Shown: positions 28,512 to 36,958 of the stretch, piece by piece
How positions within the stretch are numbered: the stretch's first letter is position 1
How the letters are laid out: every line of letters starts with the position of its first letter
Assembly: GCF_900113745.1 (NCBI RefSeq)
Contig: NZ_FOQL01000001.1
Coordinates: 1,240,001-1,304,000, forward strand
Length of the DNA: 64,000 bases
Direction: 5' to 3'
Source of the DNA: Pseudomonas guineae
GTDB taxonomy: Bacteria > Pseudomonadota > Gammaproteobacteria > Pseudomonadales > Pseudomonadaceae
The notes under the pieces: generated by a model
What the model was told of the DNA's origin: nothing
Database searches by the model: none
Seen by the model: the letters and a program-made list of their open reading frames with translations, nothing else
Made by a program: the position numbers and the translations under genes

Positions 28512-29639
28512 TCAGGCTTCGGTAAAGCGCTGTAACTGCATCTCATGCAGACGGCTCAGGGTGCGGCGGAAGGGGAAGGCCAGATAACCCTGGGTGTACA
28601 ACTGCTCCAGCGGCACCTGGGCCTCCAGGTACAGCGGCACGCGGCGGTCGTAGCATTCGTCGACCAAAGCGATAAAGCGCCGCACACTATCGTCATGCAC
28701 CGACAACTCGGGTAATTCGCGATCACCAGCGGCCACCCGCTCAACGCCGTCCTCAGTGCCGCGGGCGATCTTCGCGGCGCGTTGCTGCGCACTCAGTTTG
28801 GGCACCTCGCTCAGCACAATCGAGGCGAAACGGTCGCACAGGCCGATGAAATCCAGGGCCGACAGCGGCTGCTCACATAACTCGGCGTAGCGACACCAGA
28901 GTACCTGCTCGCTGTGCTGCACCACGTTAATCGCTAGGCGACCCAGCATAATCTGTCCGCAGGATACCGGCAGTCCCGCGGCTAACTGCTCGAATACTTC
29001 ATGCAAGCCACTCGGTTGCGTCGGATGCGCAACCCAATAGCGCTGGCGCACAACGCCGGGGTGCAACCGATGGTCCTGACCGCCATCGATGCCCAGCACC
29101 TGCATGTGCTGCTCGATCGCCGCAATCGCCGGCTGAAAGCGCTCACGATTAAAGCCATCGGCATACAGCTGCTGCGGCGGCTGATTAGAGGTAGCGACCA
29201 GTACCACGCCTGCCTCAAACATCGCACGCAGCAGAGGGCCGACAATCATTGCGTCGCCGATGTCATTGACGAATAGTTCATCGAAACACAGCACTCGCAC
29301 TTCTTCACTCAACTCGCTCGCCAACGCCCGCAAGGGATCTGGCGTGCCAGTCAGCTGAAATAGGCGTCGATGCACCCAACTCATAAAATGATGGAAGTGT
29401 TGGCGGCGCGCCGGCACCCGCAGGCTGCGATGGAACTGATCCATCAGCCAGGTCTTGCCGCGCCCCACCGGGCCCCAGAGATACACCCCGGCCGGCACTA
29501 ACTCAGCGCTGTCGGCTCGGTGCAAAGCCTGCTGGCAGTCCTCCAGCAGACGCGCGGCCTGCCACTGCGCCTGATCCGACTGGAAACCCTGCTGCTCGAT
29601 GGCCTGCCGATAGGCCGCCAGGGGGGATGCCACATCCAT
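28512..29639 (-). CDS. zapE: ZapE/AFG1-like AAA ATPase
   Basis: This is an ATPase of the AFG1/ZapE family, about 375 residues. It has Walker A GPVGRGKTWLMD, the segment LCFDELFVNDIGDAM containing Walker B, and a sensor-1 region VLVATSNQPPQQLY. In E. coli ZapE associates with the divisome and modulates FtsZ under stress. Pseudomonads may carry more than one paralogue, so this may not be the orthologue that acts in division. The ATG at 29639 is chosen; a GTG five codons upstream is possible. Confidence 0.82.
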   Translation of the reverse strand: MDVASPLAAYRQAIEQQGFQSDQAQWQAARLLEDCQQALHRADSAELVPAGVYLWGPVGRGKTWLMDQFHRSLRVPARRQHFHHFMSWVHRRLFQLTGTPDPLRALASELSEEVRVLCFDELFVNDIGDAMIVGPLLRAMFEAGVVLVATSNQPPQQLYADGFNRERFQPAIAAIEQHMQVLGIDGGQDHRLHPGVVRQRYWVAHPTQPSGLHEVFEQLAAGLPVSCGQIMLGRLAINVVQHSEQVLWCRYAELCEQPLSALDFIGLCDRFASIVLSEVPKLSAQQRAAKIARGTEDGVERVAAGDRELPELSVHDDSVRRFIALVDECYDRRVPLYLEAQVPLEQLYTQGYLAFPFRRTLSRLHEMQLQRFTEA

Positions 29640-29841
29640 ACAACTACCGCTCACTTAACCCAGTCCAGGATGACGGCGGCTATTTTACATAGCCGGGGGC
29701 GGTCATGCGGCCCCTCCCCCGGCTGGGATCACACACGAGGACGCTTAGTTGTCACCGCGTCAGCGCCAGCAATCGTCCTAATAACCCCCATATCGAAAGC
29801 TGCGGGATTGCCTATCTGCGCCGGCCAAGGTTGGCAAAGCC

Positions 29842-29871
29842 AATAAAAAACCGCCTACGAAGAGGCGGTTC
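29842..29871 (-). terminator. Rho-independent terminator of the DUF1329 gene
   Basis: Read on the minus strand, AACCGCCTCTTCGTAGGCGGTT forms a seven- to eight-base-pair stem with a short loop and is followed by six T. It begins 17 bp after the stop of the DUF1329 gene. Confidence 0.88.
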
Positions 29872-29887
29872 TTCGTGCAACCGAAAC

Positions 29888-31231
29888 TCAGTTTCCTTCG
29901 CGGCGTAGCGCCTGCGGGGTGAAATCGCGCGGCGTCAGCTTGGCGTTGAAGTTGTACATCGGCTCGTTGTTGTCCATGCCGTCGACAAAGTAACGCTCGC
30001 CTTTGAAGTCGTAGATGGTTTCCAAGGTGCTGCCGAACATCGGCACGTCGTAGTAGCTGATCGGGTGGCTTTCCTGCACGCCACTCAGCTCACCGCTTTT
30101 GTCATACAGGTCGACGGCAAGCACCTGCCAGCTGTCCTCGTCGATATAGAAGCGACGCTTGGCGTACGGATGGCTGAAGCCTTTACGCAGTTGGGCTTCG
30201 ACTATCCACACGCGGTGCAACTCGTAACGCAACAGGTCAGGGTTAACGGTGTTGCGACCCAGGATATTGTCGTAGGGAATGCCCTTCTGGTGGACGGCAT
30301 AGCTGTTGTACGGCACCAGTTTTTCTTGCTTGCCGACCAGCGTCCACTCGTAGCGGTCCGGCGCACCGTTGTAGGCGTCAACCACGTCGGCGGTGGCCAT
30401 GCCGTTGGTATCAGGCTGCAGGGTGTCATAGGCCAGCATCGGCAAGCGGCGCACACGGCGCTCGCCACGGTTGAAGCGCCAGGCCTTACGGATCGCCAGC
30501 ACCTGATCGAGGGTTTCCTGCACCACCAGTGCCGAGCCGGACAGCTTGGCCGGCGCGACGACCTTGTACTTGTAGTAGAACAGGGTGTTGTCCAGGTCCT
30601 GCGGCGTGACGCCTTCACGACCGTAGAGGAAGTAAATATCACGCTCCAGCTTGAGCAGGTTGTAAGCACCGTTAGACAGCACCGCCGCTTGGTTGGTGAC
30701 AAAGCTGATCTGGTCACCTCGGTAGCGCATGATGTGGTTCCAGATCGCTTCCTGGCCGGTTTGCGGCAGCGGGAAGGGAATCCCGGCCGCCACACCATCG
30801 ACCCCATTACCGCCGGAAATCAGCTCGGCAGCCTGCGCGTTGAAGCGCGTGGCGTCATAGATCCGCTGTGGTGCGGCCGCACTGCGACGGGTTGGAAACA
30901 CACGCAGGAAGTACTCGGGGTTCTTCTCCAGTAACGCCTGCAACCCAGCCGGCAGCAGCGCCTGATATTGCGCCAGGTTCTGACTGTTGACCTGGTACAG
31001 CACAGGGTCGCTGCTGAAAGGGTCGGGATGATGCATGCCCGGTTGGTAGTTGGCCGGCGGTTGCGCCAAGCCACCGTTCCAGGCTGGAATAGTGCCGGCG
31101 GCATTACCTGCGCGCTCACCGCCCAGCGGGGTCAGGTCCTGGCCCAGGCGGGCGGCCTGGGCACTGTCGACCTTGGCGTGGGCCTGCAGCGCGCAGGTTG
31201 CTAGTAACAGAATTGTAAATACTCTCAACAC
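29888..31231 (-). CDS. DUF1329 family exported protein
   Basis: This is a 447-residue predicted periplasmic or outer-membrane-associated protein. The N terminus is a clear signal peptide (MLRVFTILLLATCALQAHA). The mature part matches DUF1329: an N-terminal LTPLGGERAGNAAGTIPAWNGG, the YRGDQISF region, and a C-terminal LolA/LolB-like beta half (RKGFSHPYAKRRFYIDEDSW; FEVDGMDN-like turn). In Pseudomonas such proteins are often encoded with DUF1302 proteins and RND-type exporters and may bind lipophilic molecules, but here it stands alone. Function unknown. Confidence 0.87.
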   Translation of the reverse strand: MLRVFTILLLATCALQAHAKVDSAQAARLGQDLTPLGGERAGNAAGTIPAWNGGLAQPPANYQPGMHHPDPFSSDPVLYQVNSQNLAQYQALLPAGLQALLEKNPEYFLRVFPTRRSAAAPQRIYDATRFNAQAAELISGGNGVDGVAAGIPFPLPQTGQEAIWNHIMRYRGDQISFVTNQAAVLSNGAYNLLKLERDIYFLYGREGVTPQDLDNTLFYYKYKVVAPAKLSGSALVVQETLDQVLAIRKAWRFNRGERRVRRLPMLAYDTLQPDTNGMATADVVDAYNGAPDRYEWTLVGKQEKLVPYNSYAVHQKGIPYDNILGRNTVNPDLLRYELHRVWIVEAQLRKGFSHPYAKRRFYIDEDSWQVLAVDLYDKSGELSGVQESHPISYYDVPMFGSTLETIYDFKGERYFVDGMDNNEPMYNFNAKLTPRDFTPQALRREGN

Positions 31232-31412
31232 AGCGATCTCCTCGCAGCCTGGCCAGTGGCAGGGCTGCTGTTGTTATGACTCGGGCAATCCTGCCCAGGT
31301 GTATGTGTTGTTTTGGTGAGGCGCCGTCCTAGCGGATGCCGGATTATTCCGATCTAGTGCAATCATCCTTGGCTTATGGTCTTGCAGCGCTGTCGCTGCA
31401 GCGCGGGGAAAA

Positions 31413-32132
31413 TCAGCTGATGCGTTGGAACTTCAAGTCCCACACGCCATGGCCGAGGCGCTCGCCGCGGCGTTCGAACTTGGTGGTCGGGCGCTCTGTC
31501 GGGCGTGGCACATATTGGCCATCTTCAGCCAGGTTCTGATAGCCGGGGGCTACATTCATCACCTCCAGCATGTACTCGGCATAAGGCTGCCAATCGGTGG
31601 CCATGTGCAGCACACCGCCGACCTTGAGCTTCTGCCGCACCAGTTCGGCAAACGCCGGCTGGACGATTCGGCGCTTGTTATGTTTGGCCTTGTGCCATGG
31701 GTCCGGGAAGAACAGCAGTACGCGGTCAAGGCTGGCATCGGCCACACAGTCACGCAGCACTTCCATGGCATCGCAGCTGTACACGCGCATGTTGTTGAGG
31801 TTCTGCGTCATCAGGCCGTTGAGCAACGCACCAACGCCGGGGCGGTGCACCTCAACCCCGATAAAGTCCTGCTCGGGCGAGGCGGCGGCCATTTCCAGGG
31901 TTGAGTGCCCCATGCCAAAGCCGATCTCGAACGTGCGTGGCGCACTGCGACCAAACAGCTGGTCGAAGTCGCGCAGGCCATCCTCCAGTTGCAGGCCAAA
32001 CTTCGGCCAACCTTGATCGAGGCCGCGCTGCTGCCCTTCAGTCATGCGCCCGGCACGCATGACAAAACTTTTGATCGCGCGGTGCTTGGAGGTGTCTTCA
32101 GCCGGCTCGGGCTGTTGTGGCAAGTCAGTCAT
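31413..32132 (-). CDS. trmB: TrmB, tRNA (guanine-N7)-methyltransferase
   Basis: TrmB methylates N7 of G46 in tRNA variable loops using SAM. At 239 residues it has the SAM-binding motif [15 protein letters not shown], the catalytic-region [19 protein letters not shown], and the C-terminal [19 protein letters not shown], all diagnostic. It lies downstream of thiS and thiG on the same strand, with a palindromic repeat in the gap between thiG and trmB. Confidence 0.97.
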   Translation of the reverse strand: MTDLPQQPEPAEDTSKHRAIKSFVMRAGRMTEGQQRGLDQGWPKFGLQLEDGLRDFDQLFGRSAPRTFEIGFGMGHSTLEMAAASPEQDFIGVEVHRPGVGALLNGLMTQNLNNMRVYSCDAMEVLRDCVADASLDRVLLFFPDPWHKAKHNKRRIVQPAFAELVRQKLKVGGVLHMATDWQPYAEYMLEVMNVAPGYQNLAEDGQYVPRPTERPTTKFERRGERLGHGVWDLKFQRIS

Positions 32133-32152
32133 GCTGTGCTCTTAAAGTGCTT

Positions 32153-32296
32153 TTAGAGTGCTTTTACGATTTCGCGAGCTAGAGCCATGCAAGGCAAAAA
32201 CAGGCGAGGAAGCGGAGTTTACGAGTTGTAAATGAGCATTCCGAGCCTGTTTTTAACGCAGCAGGGCCGAAGCGCAGCAAAGCGTAAACGCGCTCT
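32153..32296. repeat. Palindromic MITE-like intergenic element
   Basis: This roughly 140 bp imperfect palindrome fills the gap between trmB and thiG. The outer arms are GAGTGCTTTTACG (from 32156) and, inverted at 32282-32294, a sequence complementary to GAGCGCGTTTACG. The inner arms AAAAACAGGC (32196-32205) and GCCTGTTTTT (32245-32254) are perfect inverted repeats around a 39-base centre with no gene. The last base touches the thiG stop codon. The composition, termini and intergenic position resemble a dispersed repeat of Pseudomonas genomes, but only one copy lies in the window, so dispersal is inferred. Confidence 0.7.
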
Positions 32297-33090
32297 TACT
32301 TGATCAGGCCATCCAGCGGCGACGAAGCGCTGGCATAGAGTTTCTTCGGCATGCGTCCAGCCAGATAGGCCATACGCCCGGCGATGATTGCGTGCTTCAT
32401 TGCCTCGCCCATCAAAATCGGATGTTGTGCATGGGCAATCGCGCTGTTCATCAATACCGCTTCGCAGCCCAGCTCCATGGCGATGGTGGCATCGGATGCG
32501 GTGCCGACCCCGGCATCCACCAATACCGGCACCGTGGCCTCTTCGAGGATGATGCGCAGGTTATAGGGGTTGCAAATGCCCAAGCCGGTGCCGATCAGAC
32601 CCGCCAACGGCATCACGGCGATACAACCCATGGCCGCCAGTTCGCGGGCAATGATCGGGTCATCGCTGGTGTAAACCATCACGTCGAAACCATCTTTGAC
32701 CAGCACTTCAGCGGCCTTGAGGGTTTCGATCACGTTAGGGAACAGGGTCTTCTGGTCGGCCAGCACTTCCAGCTTGACCAGCTTATGGCCATCAAGCAGT
32801 TCGCGGGCCAGACGGCAGGTGCGCACCGCCTCAACGGCGTCGTAGCAACCGGCGGTATTCGGCAGGATGGTATAGCGCTCGGGGCTGATCACATCCAACA
32901 GGTTCGGCTCGTCCGGGTTTTGCCCGATATTGGTACGGCGCACCGCCACGGTAACGATCTCGGCACCCGAGGCTTCAATGGCCAGACGGGTTTCTTCGAG
33001 GTCTTTGTACTTGCCGGTACCGACCAGCAGGCGCGACTGGTAGGTACGGCCAGCCAGGGTAAAGGGTTTGTCGTTGGGAACGTGGCTCAT
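32296..33090 (-). CDS. thiG: ThiG, thiazole synthase
   Basis: ThiG builds the thiazole phosphate ring of thiamine from deoxyxylulose phosphate, dehydroglycine and ThiS thiocarboxylate. At 264 residues it has the N-terminal [18 protein letters not shown], the substrate lysine region [16 protein letters not shown], the phosphate-binding [14 protein letters not shown], and [15 protein letters not shown]. An AGAGGAT site precedes the ATG. It is 48 bp downstream of thiS, its sulfur-carrier partner. Confidence 0.97.
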   Translation of the reverse strand: MSHVPNDKPFTLAGRTYQSRLLVGTGKYKDLEETRLAIEASGAEIVTVAVRRTNIGQNPDEPNLLDVISPERYTILPNTAGCYDAVEAVRTCRLARELLDGHKLVKLEVLADQKTLFPNVIETLKAAEVLVKDGFDVMVYTSDDPIIARELAAMGCIAVMPLAGLIGTGLGICNPYNLRIILEEATVPVLVDAGVGTASDATIAMELGCEAVLMNSAIAHAQHPILMGEAMKHAIIAGRMAYLAGRMPKKLYASASSPLDGLIK

Positions 33091-33138
33091 GGGTAATCCT
33101 CTTGAAATGGGCGGGCAGGCTGCGGACGATAACGTCCT

Positions 33139-33339
33139 TCAACCGCCACCAATGGCATGCACCACCTCAACCTGGTCACCCTCGCGCAGGGCGGTGGCGC
33201 TGTGCTGGCTGCGCGGCACGATATCCAGATTGAGCTCTACCGCGACGCGGCGGCCGGCCAGATCCAGGCGCTCGATCAACCCGTCGACGGTTGCGCCCTC
33301 GGGCAATTCGAATGGTTCACCGTTTAACAGAATACGCAT
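33139..33339 (-). CDS. thiS: ThiS, sulfur carrier protein
   Basis: ThiS is a 66-residue ubiquitin-fold protein ending in the Gly-Gly tail (VVHAIGGG), which is adenylated and converted to a thiocarboxylate to donate sulfur for the thiazole ring. It starts MRILLNGEPFELPEG at 33339; the open frame runs further upstream but this start gives the usual length. It is cotranscribed with thiG. No TPP riboswitch was recognised in the about 100 bp leader. Confidence 0.95.
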   Translation of the reverse strand: MRILLNGEPFELPEGATVDGLIERLDLAGRRVAVELNLDIVPRSQHSATALREGDQVEVVHAIGGG

Positions 33340-33440
33340 GACAGCTCGCTCCCAACGGGAAAAGGGCCGGCATTCTAGCCTGATCACCGGCGTTGACCAA
33401 GGCTAAAGGCTGCTGCCCGTCACGCTTTCTGACTTACGGG

Positions 33441-33827
33441 TCAGGGCTCATAGCGGCCCGGCAGCTGCCAGGCAGCAACACCCAGACATGCCCAACCCGC
33501 GAGAAACGCTACGCCACCCAAGGGGGTAACCATGCCCAGCGCAGTGATACCACTCAAGGTCAGCGCATAAAGGCTGCCAGAGAACAGCAGGGTACCGAGA
33601 GTAAATAAGCTGCCGGCGAAGCTGACCAAGCGCGACGGGCGCAGCAAGGCCAGCAGCCCGACGCCAAACAGCGCCAAAGCGTGAATCATCTGGTACTGCA
33701 CCGCAGTGTGAAACACCACCAGGTACTCGGCAGACAAATGGGCTTTCAGGCCGTGGGCGGCGAAAGCCCCTAAGGCAACCCCACTAAAGCCGAACAGCGC
33801 GGCCAGCAGCAGATAAATACGTGGCAT
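33441..33827 (-). CDS. DUF423 family membrane protein
   Basis: This is a 128-residue inner-membrane protein with four predicted helices. It has the DUF423 (YgdD) hallmarks GAFAAHGLKAHL, FHTAVQYQMIHALAL, FSGSLYAL and TPLGGVAFLAGW. Its molecular function is unknown. The ATG at 33827 (MPRIYLLLAALFG) has an AAGGAG site just upstream. It lies about 100 bp before thiS on the same strand and is divergent from the cupin gene. Confidence 0.92.
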   Translation of the reverse strand: MPRIYLLLAALFGFSGVALGAFAAHGLKAHLSAEYLVVFHTAVQYQMIHALALFGVGLLALLRPSRLVSFAGSLFTLGTLLFSGSLYALTLSGITALGMVTPLGGVAFLAGWACLGVAAWQLPGRYEP

Positions 33828-33998
33828 GCACAACTCCTTCGAGTGATCGGATATCAGATTGATCCTGCAGCAATACGCACGGCGCAATGACCGGACGGAA
33901 TCCAGGCCATAACAGGTCGGTTACAGACATGTCCGAGCGTATGCGCTGGCCTATGGTAGCCGCTCAAACACACCGATTACCTGTCAATGGAAGGCATC

Positions 33999-34343
33999 AT
34001 GTCTAATTCTATTACTGTACTCAGAGACACCCAGCCGGTACCCATGCTGGATGCGTGTAAGTGGAAACGAGTCGCCGGTGACCCGCACACGGTTAACCTG
34101 AACGCCTACACCTCTGAAGACGGCAAGAAAATCATGGGCACCTGGATCTGCACGCCAGGCACCTGGGAAGTCGAATATGACCGCTGGGAGTACTGCCACT
34201 TCCAAGAGGGCTACTGCATCCTCACCCCGGAAGGCAAAGAACCGGTTCACCTGCGAGCGGGCGATATTTTCGTCCTTGAGGTCGGCTTCCGCGGTACCTG
34301 GCAAGTCGTCGAAACCGTGCGCAAGTACTTCGTCTTCGCTTAA
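33999..34343 (+). CDS. Cupin-domain protein (DUF861/EutQ-like)
   Basis: This is a 114-residue single-domain cupin. The first cupin motif is degenerate around TWICTPGTWEVEYDRWEYCHFQEGYCIL, and the second is HLRAGDIFVLEVGFRGTWQV, close to the DUF861 family. The glutamates and tyrosines of that family are present but the classic metal-binding histidines are few, so it may not be a metalloenzyme. The start at 33999 has a GGAAGG site four bases upstream; an ATG four codons earlier is the alternative. Substrate unknown; no operon partner. Confidence 0.78.
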   Translation: MSNSITVLRDTQPVPMLDACKWKRVAGDPHTVNLNAYTSEDGKKIMGTWICTPGTWEVEYDRWEYCHFQEGYCILTPEGKEPVHLRAGDIFVLEVGFRGTWQVVETVRKYFVFA

Positions 34344-34354
34344 CCGCTGCTCCA

Positions 34355-34383
34355 CTGCCGCCGTCCGGCACTGACGGCGGCAG
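34355..34383 (+). terminator. Hairpin after the cupin gene
   Basis: CTGCCGCCGT and ACGGCGGCAG form a perfect ten-base-pair stem with a nine-base loop, 12 bp after the cupin stop. There is no T-run, so it is either a non-canonical terminator or an mRNA-stabilising hairpin. Confidence 0.4.
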
Positions 34384-34501
34384 ACCCGCGACTAATACGC
34401 CCAGCGCACGCAAACCTATCGACCACTGACGGCGCGACAAAGCAGCGTGCCCGCCTCACCTCTCGCTATAATGCCCGGCACCCTTGCCTGGCCCCGCTCG
34501 C

Positions 34502-35236
34502 ATGTTTCGATCCCTCCTCCGTCGACTGCTCAAACTCCTGCTCTGGTTGATGCTCGCCTCGGTCTTACTGGTGCTGTTGCTACGTTGGGTACCACCACCC
34601 GGCACGGCGCTGATGGTCGAGCGCAAGGTCGAGTCGTGGCTCGACGACCAACCCATCAATCTGCAGCGCAGCTGGCGCCCGTGGAGTGAACTGCCGGACG
34701 ACCTGAAGATGGCGGTTATCGCCGGCGAAGATCAAAAGTTTGCCGAGCACTGGGGCTTCGATATCGCCGCGATCCAGGCCGCGTTGGCGCACAACCAGCA
34801 AGGCGGCTCACTGCGAGGCGCCAGCACCCTCAGCCAACAGGTGGCGAAAAACCTGTTCCTCTGGTCCGGCCGCAGTTGGCTGCGCAAGGGTATTGAGGTG
34901 TGGTTCACCGGGCTGGTCGAACTGCTTTGGCCGAAGCAGCGGATTCTTGAGGTGTACCTCAATAGCGTTGAATGGGGTGACGGCGTATTCGGCGCCGAGG
35001 CGGCGGCGCAGCATCACTTCAACATCGGCGCGCCCTATCTGTCACGCCAGCAGGCAAGTATGCTCGCCGCAGTACTGCCGAACCCGCGCGAATGGAGCGC
35101 CAGCCGACCCAGCGCCCACATCAGCCGCCGCGCCAGCTGGATTCGCCAACAAATGCGCCAACTGGGCGGCAATCATTACCTCAACCGTCTGCAATCAAAT
35201 CGCCCAGACTGGTTCAGGGAGTGGCTACCTAAGTGA
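34502..35236 (+). CDS. mtgA: MtgA, monofunctional peptidoglycan transglycosylase
   Basis: MtgA polymerises lipid II into glycan strands. The 244-residue protein has one N-terminal membrane helix (about 12-28) and a GT51 domain with the catalytic Glu in VIAGEDQKFAEHWGFD, then GASTLSQQVAKNLFLW, and RKGIEVWFTGLVELLWPKQRILEVYLN. It lacks a transpeptidase domain, consistent with the monofunctional family. It is convergent with the unknown gene downstream, with only 7 bp between stops. Confidence 0.96.
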   Translation: MFRSLLRRLLKLLLWLMLASVLLVLLLRWVPPPGTALMVERKVESWLDDQPINLQRSWRPWSELPDDLKMAVIAGEDQKFAEHWGFDIAAIQAALAHNQQGGSLRGASTLSQQVAKNLFLWSGRSWLRKGIEVWFTGLVELLWPKQRILEVYLNSVEWGDGVFGAEAAAQHHFNIGAPYLSRQQASMLAAVLPNPREWSASRPSAHISRRASWIRQQMRQLGGNHYLNRLQSNRPDWFREWLPK

Positions 35237-35243
35237 TGACAAG

Positions 35244-35855
35244 CTAGCGCTGCTTGAGCAGATGGCGCGGTACGGCATAGAGGAAGTACAGCTGCTCATC
35301 TTGCAAATGCGCGGTCATGCCCAGCTCGGGATACACCCAGGCCTGACCCTCCGCCAGCTCCAGAGTCAGGCGCGGCTGGCCGATGCTCGCAGCTAGCCGC
35401 GCCACATCCAGCGGCGCTGGCGGTAACAGGGTCAGCGTTACAATCGGTCGATTAGCCAATGGCACCAACAGCTGACTGCCAAGAAGCAGCTCTTTATCCG
35501 CCGGCTTCAGCCCGGCCGCCGCCAGCAGACTCTCACGCTCGGCTTGCTCCAGACCCACTTCCGCTTCCAGCGACCAATTACCATCAGCATCCTGCAGCTC
35601 GCCGCGATACAGCAGGCGCGCACCATTTAGATTGGGCTGCAGCCATAACTCGCCGTCTAAGGCATCACGCAGGTGCACTAAACTCAGCCTGTCATCGGCA
35701 AGCGGCGTAAGCACCTCCGCTTGCCACTGCGCCAGCCAGGGCAAAGGTTGTGCCGCCGGCTGCGGGCGCATCAACCACGCTCCCCAGGCAAAGAACATGG
35801 CGGCAACCACGGCAAATATCAGCCAATGCTGCGGGCGTATGGGCGGTAATTTCAT
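35244..35855 (-). CDS. Conserved membrane-anchored protein of unknown function
   Basis: This 203-residue protein was not recognised. It has one N-terminal membrane helix (about 12-29, IFAVVAAMFFAWGAWLM) followed by a periplasmic or cytosolic Leu-rich, acidic domain containing several predicted beta strands (LWLQPNLNGARLLYRGEL; VTLTLLP; RLTLELAEGQAWVYPELGMTAHL). It sits upstream of mtgA in convergent orientation and next to rpoH, the same position as an unnamed gene in P. aeruginosa. No catalytic motif is visible. Confidence 0.75.
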   Translation of the reverse strand: MKLPPIRPQHWLIFAVVAAMFFAWGAWLMRPQPAAQPLPWLAQWQAEVLTPLADDRLSLVHLRDALDGELWLQPNLNGARLLYRGELQDADGNWSLEAEVGLEQAERESLLAAAGLKPADKELLLGSQLLVPLANRPIVTLTLLPPAPLDVARLAASIGQPRLTLELAEGQAWVYPELGMTAHLQDEQLYFLYAVPRHLLKQR

Positions 35856-35874
35856 CGAGTTTTTCCTTGACCAT

Positions 35875-35898
35875 AAAAAATCGCCGAGAGCGATTTTT
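35875..35898. terminator. Bidirectional hairpin with A/T flanks
   Basis: The sequence AAAAAATCGC-CGAGA-GCGATTTTT is a symmetric hairpin with A-run and T-run, able to terminate in either direction. It lies 20 bp upstream of the start of the unknown membrane-anchored gene, downstream of rpoH. Confidence 0.6.
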
Positions 35899-35947
35899 AA
35901 CGTCGCGCAGCGACGGCCCGAAGGGTGACCGCCAGGGATGGCAGGCC

Positions 35948-35976
35948 ATAAAAAAGCCGCACCTGGGTGCGGCTTC
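35948..35976 (-). terminator. Rho-independent terminator of rpoH
   Basis: On the minus strand AAGCCGCA pairs with TGCGGCTT around a six-base loop and is followed by a T-run of six. It lies 16 bp after the rpoH stop. Confidence 0.85.
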
Positions 35977-35991
35977 TGACAGTAGCGCGGT

Positions 35992-36846
35992 TTACGCGGC
36001 GATCGTGCCTTTAAGCTTGTTCATCGCGTTCTTCTCCAGCTGACGGATACGCTCGGCAGACACATTGTATTTGGCAGCCAGGTCATGCAGCGTGGCTTTC
36101 TCTTCAGCCAGCCAGCGCTGGTAAAGGATGTCACGACTGCGTTCGTCTAGGCCTTCCAACGCTTCGTGCAGATTGGCGCTGGAGCTGTCGCTCCAGTCGG
36201 AATCCTCCAACTGCCGCGCCGGGTCGTAGCGATGGTCTTCCAAGTAGTTGGCCGGCGACTTGAAGGCGCTTTCGTCATCCGCTTCGGCAGCCGGATCGAA
36301 GGCCATGTCATGGCCAGTCAGGCGGCTTTCCATCTCACGCACTTCACGCGGCTCAACACCGAGGCTTTCAGCCACCGCGTGCACTTCATCGTTGTTCAGC
36401 CAGGCCAGGCGCTTTTTCTGGCTGCGCAGGTTGAAGAACAACTTACGCTGCGCCTTGGTCGTGGCGACTTTGACGATGCGCCAGTTACGCAGGATGAACT
36501 CGTGAATCTCGGCGCGAATCCAGTGCACGGCGAACGACACCAGGCGCACACCCATCTCCGGATTAAAACGCTTGACCGCCTTCATCAGGCCGACGTTGCC
36601 TTCTTGGATCAGGTCAGCCTGGGCCAGGCCATAACCAGAGTAGCTACGAGCGATATGCACCACAAAGCGCAGGTGAGCCAAGACCATTTGCCGAGCGGCT
36701 TCGAGGTCTTGTTTGTAGAAAAGATTTTCCGCCAGCTCGCGCTCCTGTTCAGGGGTCAACAGCGGTATGCCGTTTACCGCATGCACGTAGGCTTCCAGGT
36801 TGGCACCCGGGACCAGCGCATGAACAGGTTGCAAAGAAGTGGACAT
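35992..36846 (-). CDS. rpoH: RNA polymerase sigma factor RpoH (sigma-32)
   Basis: RpoH is the heat-shock sigma factor. At 284 residues it has region 2 ([33 protein letters not shown]), the RpoH box (QRKLFFNLR) that distinguishes sigma-32, and a region 4 helix-turn-helix ([20 protein letters not shown]). The ATG follows GGAGGATCCAA, a strong ribosome-binding site. It is downstream of ftsY-ftsE-ftsX, the conserved order in gammaproteobacteria, but 112 bp separate it from ftsX, enough for its own promoter. Confidence 0.98.
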   Translation of the reverse strand: MSTSLQPVHALVPGANLEAYVHAVNGIPLLTPEQERELAENLFYKQDLEAARQMVLAHLRFVVHIARSYSGYGLAQADLIQEGNVGLMKAVKRFNPEMGVRLVSFAVHWIRAEIHEFILRNWRIVKVATTKAQRKLFFNLRSQKKRLAWLNNDEVHAVAESLGVEPREVREMESRLTGHDMAFDPAAEADDESAFKSPANYLEDHRYDPARQLEDSDWSDSSSANLHEALEGLDERSRDILYQRWLAEEKATLHDLAAKYNVSAERIRQLEKNAMNKLKGTIAA

Positions 36847-36876
36847 TTGGATCCTCCGACTAACAAATCGTGACGC

Positions 36877-36885
36877 AGTCTAGCA
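36877..36885 (-). promoter_or_regulatory. Candidate extended -10 promoter element of rpoH
   Basis: On the minus strand the gap between ftsX and rpoH contains TGCTAGACT, an extended -10 element (TGN plus TAGACT), about 30 bp upstream of the rpoH start. No good -35 accompanies it. Assigned by pattern only. Confidence 0.35.
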
Positions 36886-36958
36886 CTGCTCAATGGGACT
36901 TTGGGCGTACCTACAAGTTCCCTTACACATAGTCAACATCAAGCAAAACAATAACTTA

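Noticed and set aside
30065..30934. A 289-codon plus-strand frame opposite the DUF1329 gene
   Set aside because: It is a codon-bias shadow of the real gene, which has a signal peptide and family motifs; no ribosome-binding site or neighbour supports it.
33340..33440. Possible TPP riboswitch upstream of thiS
   Set aside because: The thi-box core CTGAGA was not found and the leader is short.
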